Shown in pieces: positions 6,586-12,930 of a stretch of 13,462 nucleotides of DNA (positions are counted from its first letter, which is position 1; every line of letters starts with the position of its first letter). Source of the DNA: Desulfobacteraceae bacterium (GTDB lineage Bacteria; Desulfobacterota; Desulfobacteria; Desulfobacterales; UBA11574). The stretch lies in contig JAOUGB010000019.1 of assembly GCA_029857875.1 (NCBI GenBank), forward strand, positions 1 through 13,462. The letters are read 5' to 3'. Made by a program: the position numbers and the translations under genes. Under the pieces are notes generated by a model, which saw nothing but the letters and a program-made list of their open reading frames with translations, ran no database searches and was not told where the DNA came from.

Positions 6586-7818
6586 ATGAAAAAAATTGTT
6601 ATTTTGGGTTCAGGTGCCGGTGGGACGATGATCGCCACCAAGCTGCGCAAAGAATTGCTTGATCGGGAGTGGCAGATTACGGTGATCGACAAGGATCCGA
6701 TGCACCACTATCAGCCCGGATGGTTGTTCATCCCTTTTGGGATTTATACGCCTCAAGACTGCGTAAAGCCTAAAGCTGATTTTATTCCGACGGGAGTTGA
6801 TTTTGTTGTGGACGAGATCGTCAATGTCGACCACGAAAAAAAACAGGTCAAGACCAAATTGGGGCACTACGATTACGACTGGCTGGTCATTGCAACAGGA
6901 TGCAGGATCATGCCGGAAGAAACCGACGGCCTGATGGATGACTGGAGAGGCGACGTCCATGACTACTATTCACTGGATGGTGCCATGGCGCTTTATAAGA
7001 GATGGAAATTCTTTAAAAAAGGACGGGTGGTGCTCAACATCGCCGATATGCCCATCAAATGTCCTGTCGCGCCCCTGGAGTTCGTGTATCTCGCGGACTG
7101 GTTTTTTAGAGATAATGGTGTTCGGGACGACATCGAAATAGAACTTGTCACGCCTTTGGGCGGTGCTTTCACCAAGCCCGTGGCGTCAAAGGTCCTTGGG
7201 GATGTCTGCGGCAAAAAGAACATCAAGATCACGCCCAACTGGGCGATTGACCATGTGAACGCGGGTAAAAAGACCATCGAATCCGTGACGGGCGATGAGA
7301 TTCCCTATGACCTTCTTATTTCCATTCCGCTGCACTCCGGTGCACAGACCATCATAGACAGCGGTCTCGGCGACCCCATGGGGTTTGTCAATACCGAAAA
7401 AGGGACCTTGAAGGCGGCAGACTTCGACAATATCTATGTGATCGGTGACGCAACCAATGTACCCACCTCCAAGTCCGGTGCGGTGGCGCACTACCAATCC
7501 GACATTGTTGTAGAGAACATCCTTCTCGAGATAGAGGGGCAAGCACCCAAGCCTGAATATGACGGGCATTCAACGTGATTTATAGTCTCGAGCCATGGTA
7601 TGGCTTATCTGATCGATTTTAGTTACGACACGGAGCCCCTTGCCGGAAAGTTTCCTTTTCCCGGTCTCGGGCCTTTTTCTCTTTTAGGTGAAAGTCAATC
7701 AAACTATATGGGCAAAATGATGTTCAAGTGGGTATACTGGAATATGATGTTGAAGGGTTTTGAATTACCCCTTGAACCCCAATTCAACATGGCTGGCAAG
7801 TTGCGTCAGAGTTTCTAA
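6586..7818 (+). CDS. Selenocysteine-containing sulfide:quinone oxidoreductase-like flavoprotein
   Basis: A two-dinucleotide-binding-domain flavoprotein of the SQR family, which oxidises sulfide or persulfide and passes electrons to quinone at the membrane surface. The N-terminal FAD motif is GSGAGG (residues 8-13), ATGC is at 103-106, the redox cysteine Cys159 lies in KCPVAPLEF, and the second FAD motif is VIGDATN (285-291). The frame meets UGA at 7576-7578 (residue 331), then continues in frame with FIVSSHG and a typical SQR C-terminus containing YDTEPLAGKFPFPGLGPFSLL and an amphipathic membrane-contacting end. Joined length is 410 aa, normal for the family; 330 aa is too short. The UGA replaces the C-terminal redox cysteine, and a GGU-loop hairpin follows it, so selenocysteine is the best reading. 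A simple nonsense mutation is less likely. AAGGAGG lies 5 nt before the ATG. It is followed after 13 nt by the DUF1641 gene. Confidence 0.85.
7576..7606 (+). promoter_or_regulatory. Selenocysteine UGA codon and bacterial SECIS hairpin
   Basis: The UGA at 7576-7578 is followed by a stem in which AGCCAT (7591-7596) pairs perfectly with ATGGCT (7600-7605) around the triloop GGT (7597-7599); G7590-T7606 adds a wobble pair. The apical loop begins 18 nt after the UGA. Bacterial SECIS elements lie inside the coding region just downstream of UGA, with a short stem and a loop starting with G, often GGU, recognised by SelB. This hairpin fits that form. The seven codons it spans still encode sensible residues. 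Confidence 0.8.
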
Positions 7819-7831
7819 AAAAGGAGGCACC

Positions 7832-8509
7832 ATGACGAATGAAGAATTGATTCTTGAGCGACTGGATCGCATTGAAAGACGGATTGCCCCTTTGTCTGAA
7901 ACCGCCATGAGTATGACGGAATTTAAAAATGATTTGATGACAATGGCGCAACCGGTTTCCAAATCGTTAATCAATGATCTGAAAAGTGTAGAGTCCGCTT
8001 TTCAGTTGGAAGATCTGGGGGCCCTGTCCAAGAGGATGCTCAGAAGTGTCAAACACATTATTTATGCCTTGGATCAACTGGAAAATATTATCGACTTTGT
8101 CACAACCATAGAACCCGTGCTCAGACTGACGGTTCCTCAACTCATCGCGTATCTGAATGGCTTGGAAGAAAGGGGTGTCTTCCGCATCATTAAGGCGACG
8201 TATGATATTCGGGCCAAGATAGCGACAGCTTATACCGCTGAGGACATCGAGCAGATCGGAGACGGTCTTGTCGCCTTGCTCGGCGTCGCCAAAAAGCTTT
8301 CCGATCCCCAGCTCGCAACGCTGCTGGAAAACCTCGCCGAAGTGGGCGCAAGCGTGGATCTGACCAAAAGTAAAGATGTCGGTCCATTCGGGTTTTTCTC
8401 TGCCTGCTCAGGACCGGAAAGCAAAAGAGGGCTGGGTGTTTTATTGGAGTTGACCAAAGCAATGGGTGATCTGAAAACCAATAGCCTTACATCTCAGATT
8501 GAGCAGTAA
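7832..8509 (+). CDS. DUF1641 protein, partner of the SQR-like enzyme
   Basis: A 225-aa soluble, mostly helical protein. Residues 1-50 form a charged helix (ERLDRIERRIAPL). The DUF1641 signature lies at the C-terminus, about 184-212: GPFGFFSACSGPESKRGLGVLLEL. No membrane segment or catalytic motif is visible; Cys192 is the only cysteine. DUF1641 genes are commonly found beside SQR-like and formate dehydrogenase genes, and a supporting role at the membrane or in complex formation is usually assumed, but no biochemical activity is established. The start is fixed by a strong AAGGAGG at 7821-7827, 4 nt before ATG 7832. It lies 13 bp after the SQR-like gene and is surely cotranscribed. It is followed by a hairpin-rich convergent region. 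Confidence 0.85.
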   Translation: MTNEELILERLDRIERRIAPLSETAMSMTEFKNDLMTMAQPVSKSLINDLKSVESAFQLEDLGALSKRMLRSVKHIIYALDQLENIIDFVTTIEPVLRLTVPQLIAYLNGLEERGVFRIIKATYDIRAKIATAYTAEDIEQIGDGLVALLGVAKKLSDPQLATLLENLAEVGASVDLTKSKDVGPFGFFSACSGPESKRGLGVLLELTKAMGDLKTNSLTSQIEQ

Positions 8510-8685
8510 GGGGCGGACAAGCCTCGTAGTTAAAGGATCGTAAAGAAAGAACAGAATTGAAGCTTCTCCGCCCTAAAGGGCGGAGGTTCTGCCTTACAGC
8601 AGTGCTTCGCGCCCGGGTAAGGATTTAATATAGCTCCCTTCACCCCCTCCTAAAGGACGTGGCTTGGAGGGAGCAATCCGGGCTT
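8510..8685. other. Convergent intergenic region with stacked hairpins
   Basis: This stretch separates the convergent DUF1641 and epimerase genes and holds two strong secondary structures described separately. The composition is more GC-rich than neighbouring intergenic DNA. Both structures contain a CCTAAAGG core, suggesting related or duplicated sequence. No ORF or RNA gene of known type was recognised. Confidence 0.5.
8566..8585. repeat. Perfect 8-bp hairpin, IS200/IS605-end-like
   Basis: CTCCGCCC (8566-8573) and GGGCGGAG (8578-8585) are exact reverse complements around TAAA. The form, a GC-rich stem with an A-rich loop, is reminiscent of the right-end hairpin of IS200/IS605-family (TnpB-associated) elements, but no transposase or TnpB frame is adjacent. 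No T-run follows, so it is a weak terminator candidate at best. A solitary end or a small non-autonomous derivative is possible. Confidence 0.5.
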
Positions 8686-8687
8686 TT
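8611..8687 (+). terminator. Long branched hairpin ending in T-run, probable terminator
   Basis: GCCC (8611-8614) pairs with GGGC (8680-8683), GGATT (8621-8625) with AATCC (8675-8679), and GCTCCCT (8633-8639) with AGGGAGC (8668-8674); the last two arm pairs are nearly continuous. TTTT follows at 8684-8687. It is placed to end transcription of the Rrf2/SQR/DUF1641 unit and overlaps the epimerase stop codon. The loop of 28 nt contains TCC-TAAA-GGA, a possible third stem. The large loop makes it unusual for a simple intrinsic terminator. Confidence 0.5.
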
Positions 8688-10374
8688 ATTCATTTTGGCT
8701 GTCTAATGTTACAAAAAAAGTGTGATTATCGAATACTTCTTCCCTGCCGGGTCGGTTGGACATCGAATCACTGTAAAAATCCTCCAGCTGCCGTACGATC
8801 CGCTTAAGATTTTCGATGCTTATCAATTGCGCAATATCTTTGATTGAATTCATGTGCTCCGGAGGTTGATTTTCAAGAATTTCATATGCATCTTCAAATT
8901 CATCTGCCGCAAGCTGTGACGTCAAAATGATGTAATCATCCACCTGCCGTTTCGAACCTTTTAGTTCCGGTCTTTTTAGGAGAGATTCTTTCATGATCTT
9001 TCCAATCAAAAACATGATGTCCTTTACTTCTTGGGCTTTAAAGCCATCAATATAGCGTTTGAAAGCAATTTCTCTGGCATAGATCGGTATGATGGACCTG
9101 TCTCTGCTTCTAACTGTAGCGGCAACCAATTGATAGTTCAAGGTAATATACCATATGAGAAGTTCAGGATACATCTTCCGGTAATTTGGAAAACGGTGTT
9201 CATTCTCCGGCTTTATCACTTCTTGTATAATTTGATCGACCAAAGATTCACGCAACTCACTGAGAATATCATAAATCTCAGTACTTTTTCTGAATGCAAC
9301 CTTCTTAATAAGGACTTCATTACGAAAGGTCCAATTGTTTGGATGGCTGTTCATTTTTTCAGTCAAAAATAATAGACGCCGGAGGATATGATAGCGTGGC
9401 GTCGGCTTCCAGTTCAAAGCCGTGTATGTTGCGGAAGCATCCACACTTAACTTTTTATCGATATATCCTACCATCCATGGTTGCTCTAATGTTTTCTTTC
9501 CATTAAGCCAACCCAAGAACGAAATGATAATCAACCCCAGCGCTGCTAAGGGTTTAGGCATTCGAAAGGGCTTAATATCACCTCCGAAATAGTATCTTGT
9601 AGCAGTTTTAAAAAGCTCATTATGGGAAACGCTCCCCTGAGGACTGGCGTTATATACTCCCAGATATGGCAGGGTGTCGCTGGTCTCGATAATCCGAAGA
9701 AAGAGTTTAATAGCATCCTTGATATGGATATAAGGTATGGCTGATTCCCCCCGGCCGGTCAGAATCCTAGACGTGAACCTCTTTCCCGACAGCCAGTAAT
9801 TTAGAAGCATATACAGCATAGGATATTCACACCAGTCACTATATACGGCTGCAAGCCGGATAATTGAACATGGAAAGACTTTCGCATATTTTTGTATGAT
9901 TTCTTCTTCTTTTCTTTTGCATCGTGCATAAGGAAAATCCGCATCAATAGGACTCTTTTCAGTCAATACATTATTGAGGGCAGGGAATTTGTAGGCGGCT
10001 ACCGAACTGGAAAAAATAAAACGCTTAATTCCCAGCGATTTTGACATATCAAGAACATAGCGTGTGCCGGTCACATTAATCTGCTCATATGCAGGATTTT
10101 CTTTCATGGTGAAGTCGTAATACCCGGCCAGGTGCAAAACATATTCCGCCCCACCATGATCTTTGATATACTTCAAGGCATTCAGTAAATTTTTTTGGTT
10201 TGTTATATCCAACTGAAGCCAGTGTATATTCTTATGATACGGTATGCCCACCTCTTTTTGGCTGCGGCGTGCAATGCAAAACAGGCGGAATTTTTCAGAT
10301 ACGGCGATGACAAAATGCCTTCCAATAAAACCGGATGCTCCGGTAACCACGATCCCCGGTAATATTTCACTCAT
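8686..10374 (-). CDS. Extended SDR NAD-dependent epimerase/dehydratase fused to a helical domain
   Basis: The N-terminal 330 or so residues are an extended short-chain dehydrogenase/reductase of the nucleotide-sugar epimerase or 3beta-HSD-like type. The NAD(P)-binding motif TGASGFIG is at 11-18, the serine cluster is at 122-124, and the catalytic pair is Tyr149/Lys153 (YARCK). A hydrophobic stretch at about 275-290 (LAALGLIIISFLGWL) could touch the membrane. Residues of about 340-562 form a second, mainly helical domain, resembling RsbRD N-terminal-type sensor domains (stretch containing IYAREIAFKRYIDGF); this resemblance is an inference from pattern only. Typical epimerases end near 320-340 aa, so the fusion is unusual. 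The start overlaps the upstream membrane-protein gene by 8 bp, indicating translational coupling. The substrate cannot be assigned. Confidence 0.82.
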   Translation of the reverse strand: MSEILPGIVVTGASGFIGRHFVIAVSEKFRLFCIARRSQKEVGIPYHKNIHWLQLDITNQKNLLNALKYIKDHGGAEYVLHLAGYYDFTMKENPAYEQINVTGTRYVLDMSKSLGIKRFIFSSSVAAYKFPALNNVLTEKSPIDADFPYARCKRKEEEIIQKYAKVFPCSIIRLAAVYSDWCEYPMLYMLLNYWLSGKRFTSRILTGRGESAIPYIHIKDAIKLFLRIIETSDTLPYLGVYNASPQGSVSHNELFKTATRYYFGGDIKPFRMPKPLAALGLIIISFLGWLNGKKTLEQPWMVGYIDKKLSVDASATYTALNWKPTPRYHILRRLLFLTEKMNSHPNNWTFRNEVLIKKVAFRKSTEIYDILSELRESLVDQIIQEVIKPENEHRFPNYRKMYPELLIWYITLNYQLVAATVRSRDRSIIPIYAREIAFKRYIDGFKAQEVKDIMFLIGKIMKESLLKRPELKGSKRQVDDYIILTSQLAADEFEDAYEILENQPPEHMNSIKDIAQLISIENLKRIVRQLEDFYSDSMSNRPGREEVFDNHTFFVTLDSQNE

Positions 10375-10810
10375 TTTTCACACCCAATGCTGCAAGTTTT
10401 TTTGAACGAAGATAGTGCTGAAACGCCAAAAAAATCATGAGTCCCATCGAACCGTCGCCGATTCCAGATAAAAAGACAATCCATTTAAATTCAGCGATAA
10501 AACAATACATCACCAAAAAGAGCGTTGCGACCGCCTTTATGAAAATAGAAAGTACAATGAAATGATGGTATTTTTCAATATGGGTTGCTCCCATTAAATA
10601 GACAACGAACATAATAAGATGAAAAACACCACCCTGGGCAGGAAAAAAATGATCACAATCAGGATTGAACCCTGCAAACTCCATAAGGACGGCTGGTTGA
10701 GCAATCAATGTTAGGCCAAATGCGAGGGAATGGATTGCTACCAACACTAACACCGCTGAAAGCAGCTTGTCAGGATGATTAAATAATGCTTTTTTATAGC
10801 CACCATGCAT
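10367..10810 (-). CDS. Four-helix inner-membrane protein
   Basis: A 147-aa integral membrane protein with four predicted helices at about residues 16-38, 60-76, 84-105 and 110-133, and short charged ends (basic RSKK after helix 4). The arrangement and size resemble small DoxX-like or DUF4345-like membrane proteins, but no diagnostic motif was recognised. The loop between helices 1 and 2 holds FNPDCDHFFPAQGG, with one cysteine and several acidic/histidine residues that could bind a metal or lipid headgroup; this is a guess. The ribosome binding site is weak (GGAA, about 9 nt away). The gene lies 52 bp after the sigma54 regulator and overlaps the epimerase start by 8 bp, so the three probably form one transcript, and this protein and the epimerase probably act together. 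Confidence 0.72.
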   Translation of the reverse strand: MHGGYKKALFNHPDKLLSAVLVLVAIHSLAFGLTLIAQPAVLMEFAGFNPDCDHFFPAQGGVFHLIMFVVYLMGATHIEKYHHFIVLSIFIKAVATLFLVMYCFIAEFKWIVFLSGIGDGSMGLMIFLAFQHYLRSKKLAALGVKNE

Positions 10811-10862
10811 AGGGTTCTATATTCCAATAAAATAAGGGCACGTAAATCATACTTCTGTAGAT

Positions 10863-12227
10863 TTATTCTATGCCATAGGACCTCAATTTTCTTCGAAGCG
10901 TGTTCAAGCCGATGCCAAGAAGTTTTGCAGACTGGGATTTGTTCCCACCTGTCCGTTTATAGACATCGATAATGTGAGATTTTTCGAGTTGTGCAAGGGG
11001 CGCAATTTTTTCAGATGCCGAAGGGACTATGCATTTTGAAATGGATTTACGCTGCTTTAAATGTGCAGGAAGGACATCGGATGAAATAATTCCTCCCTGT
11101 GCCAGGTTCACTGCCGACTGAAGGATCGATTTGAGTTCCCGAATATTTCCAGGATAGTCATATTCCATGAGTAAGCATCTGGCTTCTTGGTCAAATGCGG
11201 CATCTTTTTTCGTGTACTCTTTTATAAATTTATCTGCCAAAAGTGGAATATCCTCTTTTCTTTCCCTCAAAGGCGGCAAATGAAGCCATCCACCCCTGAT
11301 ACGGTAATATAAATCTTTGCGAAAAGCCTTTTTGGCCATAAGTTTTTCCAGATCCTCATTGGTGGCTGCGATGAATCGAACATCTGCTTTTTGCTGGTTG
11401 CTTGTTCCCAACTTAAAGTATTCTCCATCCTGTAAAAATCGCAACAGCTTACCCTGAAGTTCAGGTGCCAGGTTGCCGATTTCATCCAGAAATAGGGTTC
11501 CGCGATGGCTATATTCCAGATAACCCCTGCGGCTGTCTTCAGCACCTGTGAACGCTCCCTTGGTGTGACCGAAAAATTCCGCTTCGAACAGGCTACCGGT
11601 GAGCGATGCCATGTTGACCGGTGTAAAGGGGAAACGAGATCTGGGGCTGGCGGCATGAATGGCCAACGCAAGAAGTTCTTTACCGGTTCCGCTCTCACCT
11701 GTAATTAGAAGCGGAACATCACTTCCGGCGTGAAGTTCCGCTTCCTTTAAGATTCTTAATACCTTTGGCGAGCGTGTAAGGATTGGCTTAAAAGGTTCGG
11801 CATTTTTAAGCCGGGGCAGAGCCGGGCTTTTTCCGATATCCAGAATATCCAAAAGTCGTTTTTTTTCCAAAGCCCGCTTCATCGAAAAAATAAGATCTGC
11901 CTGGGATACCGGCTTTAAAAGATAGTCATATGCCCCTTTTTTCAGACATTCTACGGCAATTCGGGCTTCGTTAACGGCGGTGACCATAATACACTCTGTT
12001 CTAGGGCTTATATTTTTTATGATTTCAAGAAGATCGAGTCCGTCTATGCCCGGCATGGTCATGTCGATCAGGGCAATATCGAAATCTTCTCCTTTTTCAA
12101 ATAAGGATGCGACATTTAGCGGGTTATCTTCCGTACGAATATTTTTAAAACCCGATTTTAAAAGATGTCCTTTCAAGATTTCAAGAAAGTCGAGATCGTC
12201 ATCAATGACAATGATTTTATTGTCCAT
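10863..12227 (-). CDS. NtrC-type sigma54-dependent response regulator
   Basis: A 454-aa activator with the full NtrC-family layout. The receiver (about 1-120) has Asp10/Asp11, phospho-acceptor Asp55, Thr83 and Lys105. The AAA+ domain (about 145-385) has Walker A GESGTGKE at 177-184, the sigma54-contacting GAFTGA loop at 224-229 and Walker B LFLDEI at 245-250. The C-terminal Fis-type helix-turn-helix is at about 427-450 (GGNKSQSAKLLGIGLNTLRRK). All key residues are intact, so it should activate sigma54 promoters when phosphorylated. No cognate kinase adjoins it; the triple-PAS kinase is more than 5 kb away and has its own receiver. The promoter side carries repeats and a hairpin that could provide autoregulation. 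The Shine-Dalgarno is weak (AAAGAT). Confidence 0.95.
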   Translation of the reverse strand: MDNKIIVIDDDLDFLEILKGHLLKSGFKNIRTEDNPLNVASLFEKGEDFDIALIDMTMPGIDGLDLLEIIKNISPRTECIMVTAVNEARIAVECLKKGAYDYLLKPVSQADLIFSMKRALEKKRLLDILDIGKSPALPRLKNAEPFKPILTRSPKVLRILKEAELHAGSDVPLLITGESGTGKELLALAIHAASPRSRFPFTPVNMASLTGSLFEAEFFGHTKGAFTGAEDSRRGYLEYSHRGTLFLDEIGNLAPELQGKLLRFLQDGEYFKLGTSNQQKADVRFIAATNEDLEKLMAKKAFRKDLYYRIRGGWLHLPPLRERKEDIPLLADKFIKEYTKKDAAFDQEARCLLMEYDYPGNIRELKSILQSAVNLAQGGIISSDVLPAHLKQRKSISKCIVPSASEKIAPLAQLEKSHIIDVYKRTGGNKSQSAKLLGIGLNTLRRKLRSYGIE

Positions 12228-12274
12228 ATCTTTTTTCTCTTTACCCTATCGCCATATATTTTCATAAAACGATA

Positions 12275-12359
12275 CTATTCCAAAAAGTACCATGCCAAAA
12301 CGGCATGGTTTGTTTCAAATGATGCACTGACCTCTTTTCCAAATGTACCATATTCCAAA
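12275..12359 (-). promoter_or_regulatory. Direct repeat pair upstream of the sigma54 regulator
   Basis: Two related 26-bp blocks lie at 12275-12300 and 12334-12359, 59 bp apart. Read on the - strand, both contain TTTGG, then ATGGTAC, then TTTGGAA followed by A(A/T)AG. They differ by a 2-base gap and a few substitutions. They sit 48-132 bp before the regulator's start codon and are candidate binding sites for a transcription factor, possibly the regulator itself. Confidence 0.5.
12289..12309 (-). promoter_or_regulatory. 8-bp hairpin with T-run in leader of the sigma54 regulator
   Basis: ACCATGCC (12289-12296) pairs perfectly with GGCATGGT (12302-12309) around a 5-nt loop. On the - strand the stem is followed by AC and TTTTT, the shape of an intrinsic terminator or attenuator, about 60 nt upstream of the regulator's ATG. 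It overlaps one copy of the direct repeat, so it may instead be part of a protein-binding site. Confidence 0.45.
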
Positions 12360-12532
12360 TTGGCACAATAGCCAAGTAGAAACAAATTCATAAAAACGTA
12401 ACCGCTTCAAACCATCTGGCACTTATTCAATTGATATAATTATGTTTATTTATCATCTTTTTTAGCTGTCATATTCCGGCACGATTGTTGCTCATGTATG
12501 GTCAAAAAGGGGCGTTTTTCAAAGGTCTCGCC

Positions 12533-12831
12533 GCAGGGTCACAGAGGACGCAGAGAAATGTTTTTAACATCCCGCGCTTACCATTAATTAGACCTATCCT
12601 GTGAGAGCCCTGACAGGGCCTTCGCAAAGGGAAACGCTACGGGTCGTATGAATGGAAAGCAAAAAAAACCTCCCCATTGAGGAAGATTGAATTTGATGCC
12701 AAAAATATTAACAAAGGTTAACCACTTACGAAAAGACCCACATTGCAGTCAGCCTGCACCCTTTTCCTTTAGTCCACATCCCCGAGCGGCAAGGGAAAAG
12801 CCACTTGTCTCTGCGTCCTCTGAGACTCTGC
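12533..12831. mobile_element. MITE-like element with 24-bp inverted repeats
   Basis: Inverted arms at 12533-12556 and 12808-12831 match at 22 of 24 positions and share the core CAGAGGACGCAGAGA. This core is a dispersed repeat familiar from many bacterial genomes. The interior of about 250 bp has no convincing ORF and contains a small hairpin (GCCCT-gac-AGGGC, 12607-12619). No target-site duplication is obvious. The element lies in the divergent region between the sigma54 regulator and metF, and could affect expression of either. Confidence 0.55.
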
Positions 12832-12930
12832 AGTAAAAGAGAACGACGTGTTTGTATAAAAATTTCATTCTTTGCTTTGAGTTTTTGCCAATTCAAGCTG
12901 CTTTTTGTCAAAAAGATCGGAGGTAATCAT

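Larger units (their letters stand above)
12228..12930. other. 703-bp divergent intergenic region
   Basis: Between the regulator (-) and metF (+). Besides the repeat pair, the hairpin and the MITE-like element, it contains a TATAAT at 12435-12440 without a good -35, and a short AU-rich stem CTTTTT-gtc-AAAAAG at 12901-12915 directly before the metF ribosome binding site. Two TGGCAC motifs (12361 and 12417) lack the -12 GC that sigma54 needs. Small ORFs here have no ribosome binding sites and look like chance. Confidence 0.5.

Noticed and set aside
7600..7818. Separate 72-aa ORF after the SQR-like gene
   Set aside because: It is in the same frame as the upstream gene, has no ribosome binding site, its ATG lies in the hairpin, and its product is the C-terminus of SQR-like proteins.
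8190..8481. Two - strand ORFs inside the DUF1641 gene
   Set aside because: Both are antisense shadows of a gene with a strong ribosome binding site and a recognisable family signature.
12359..12436. Sigma54 promoters at TGGCAC motifs (12361 and 12417)
   Set aside because: Ten bases after the GG there is no GC in either case, so the -12 element is missing.
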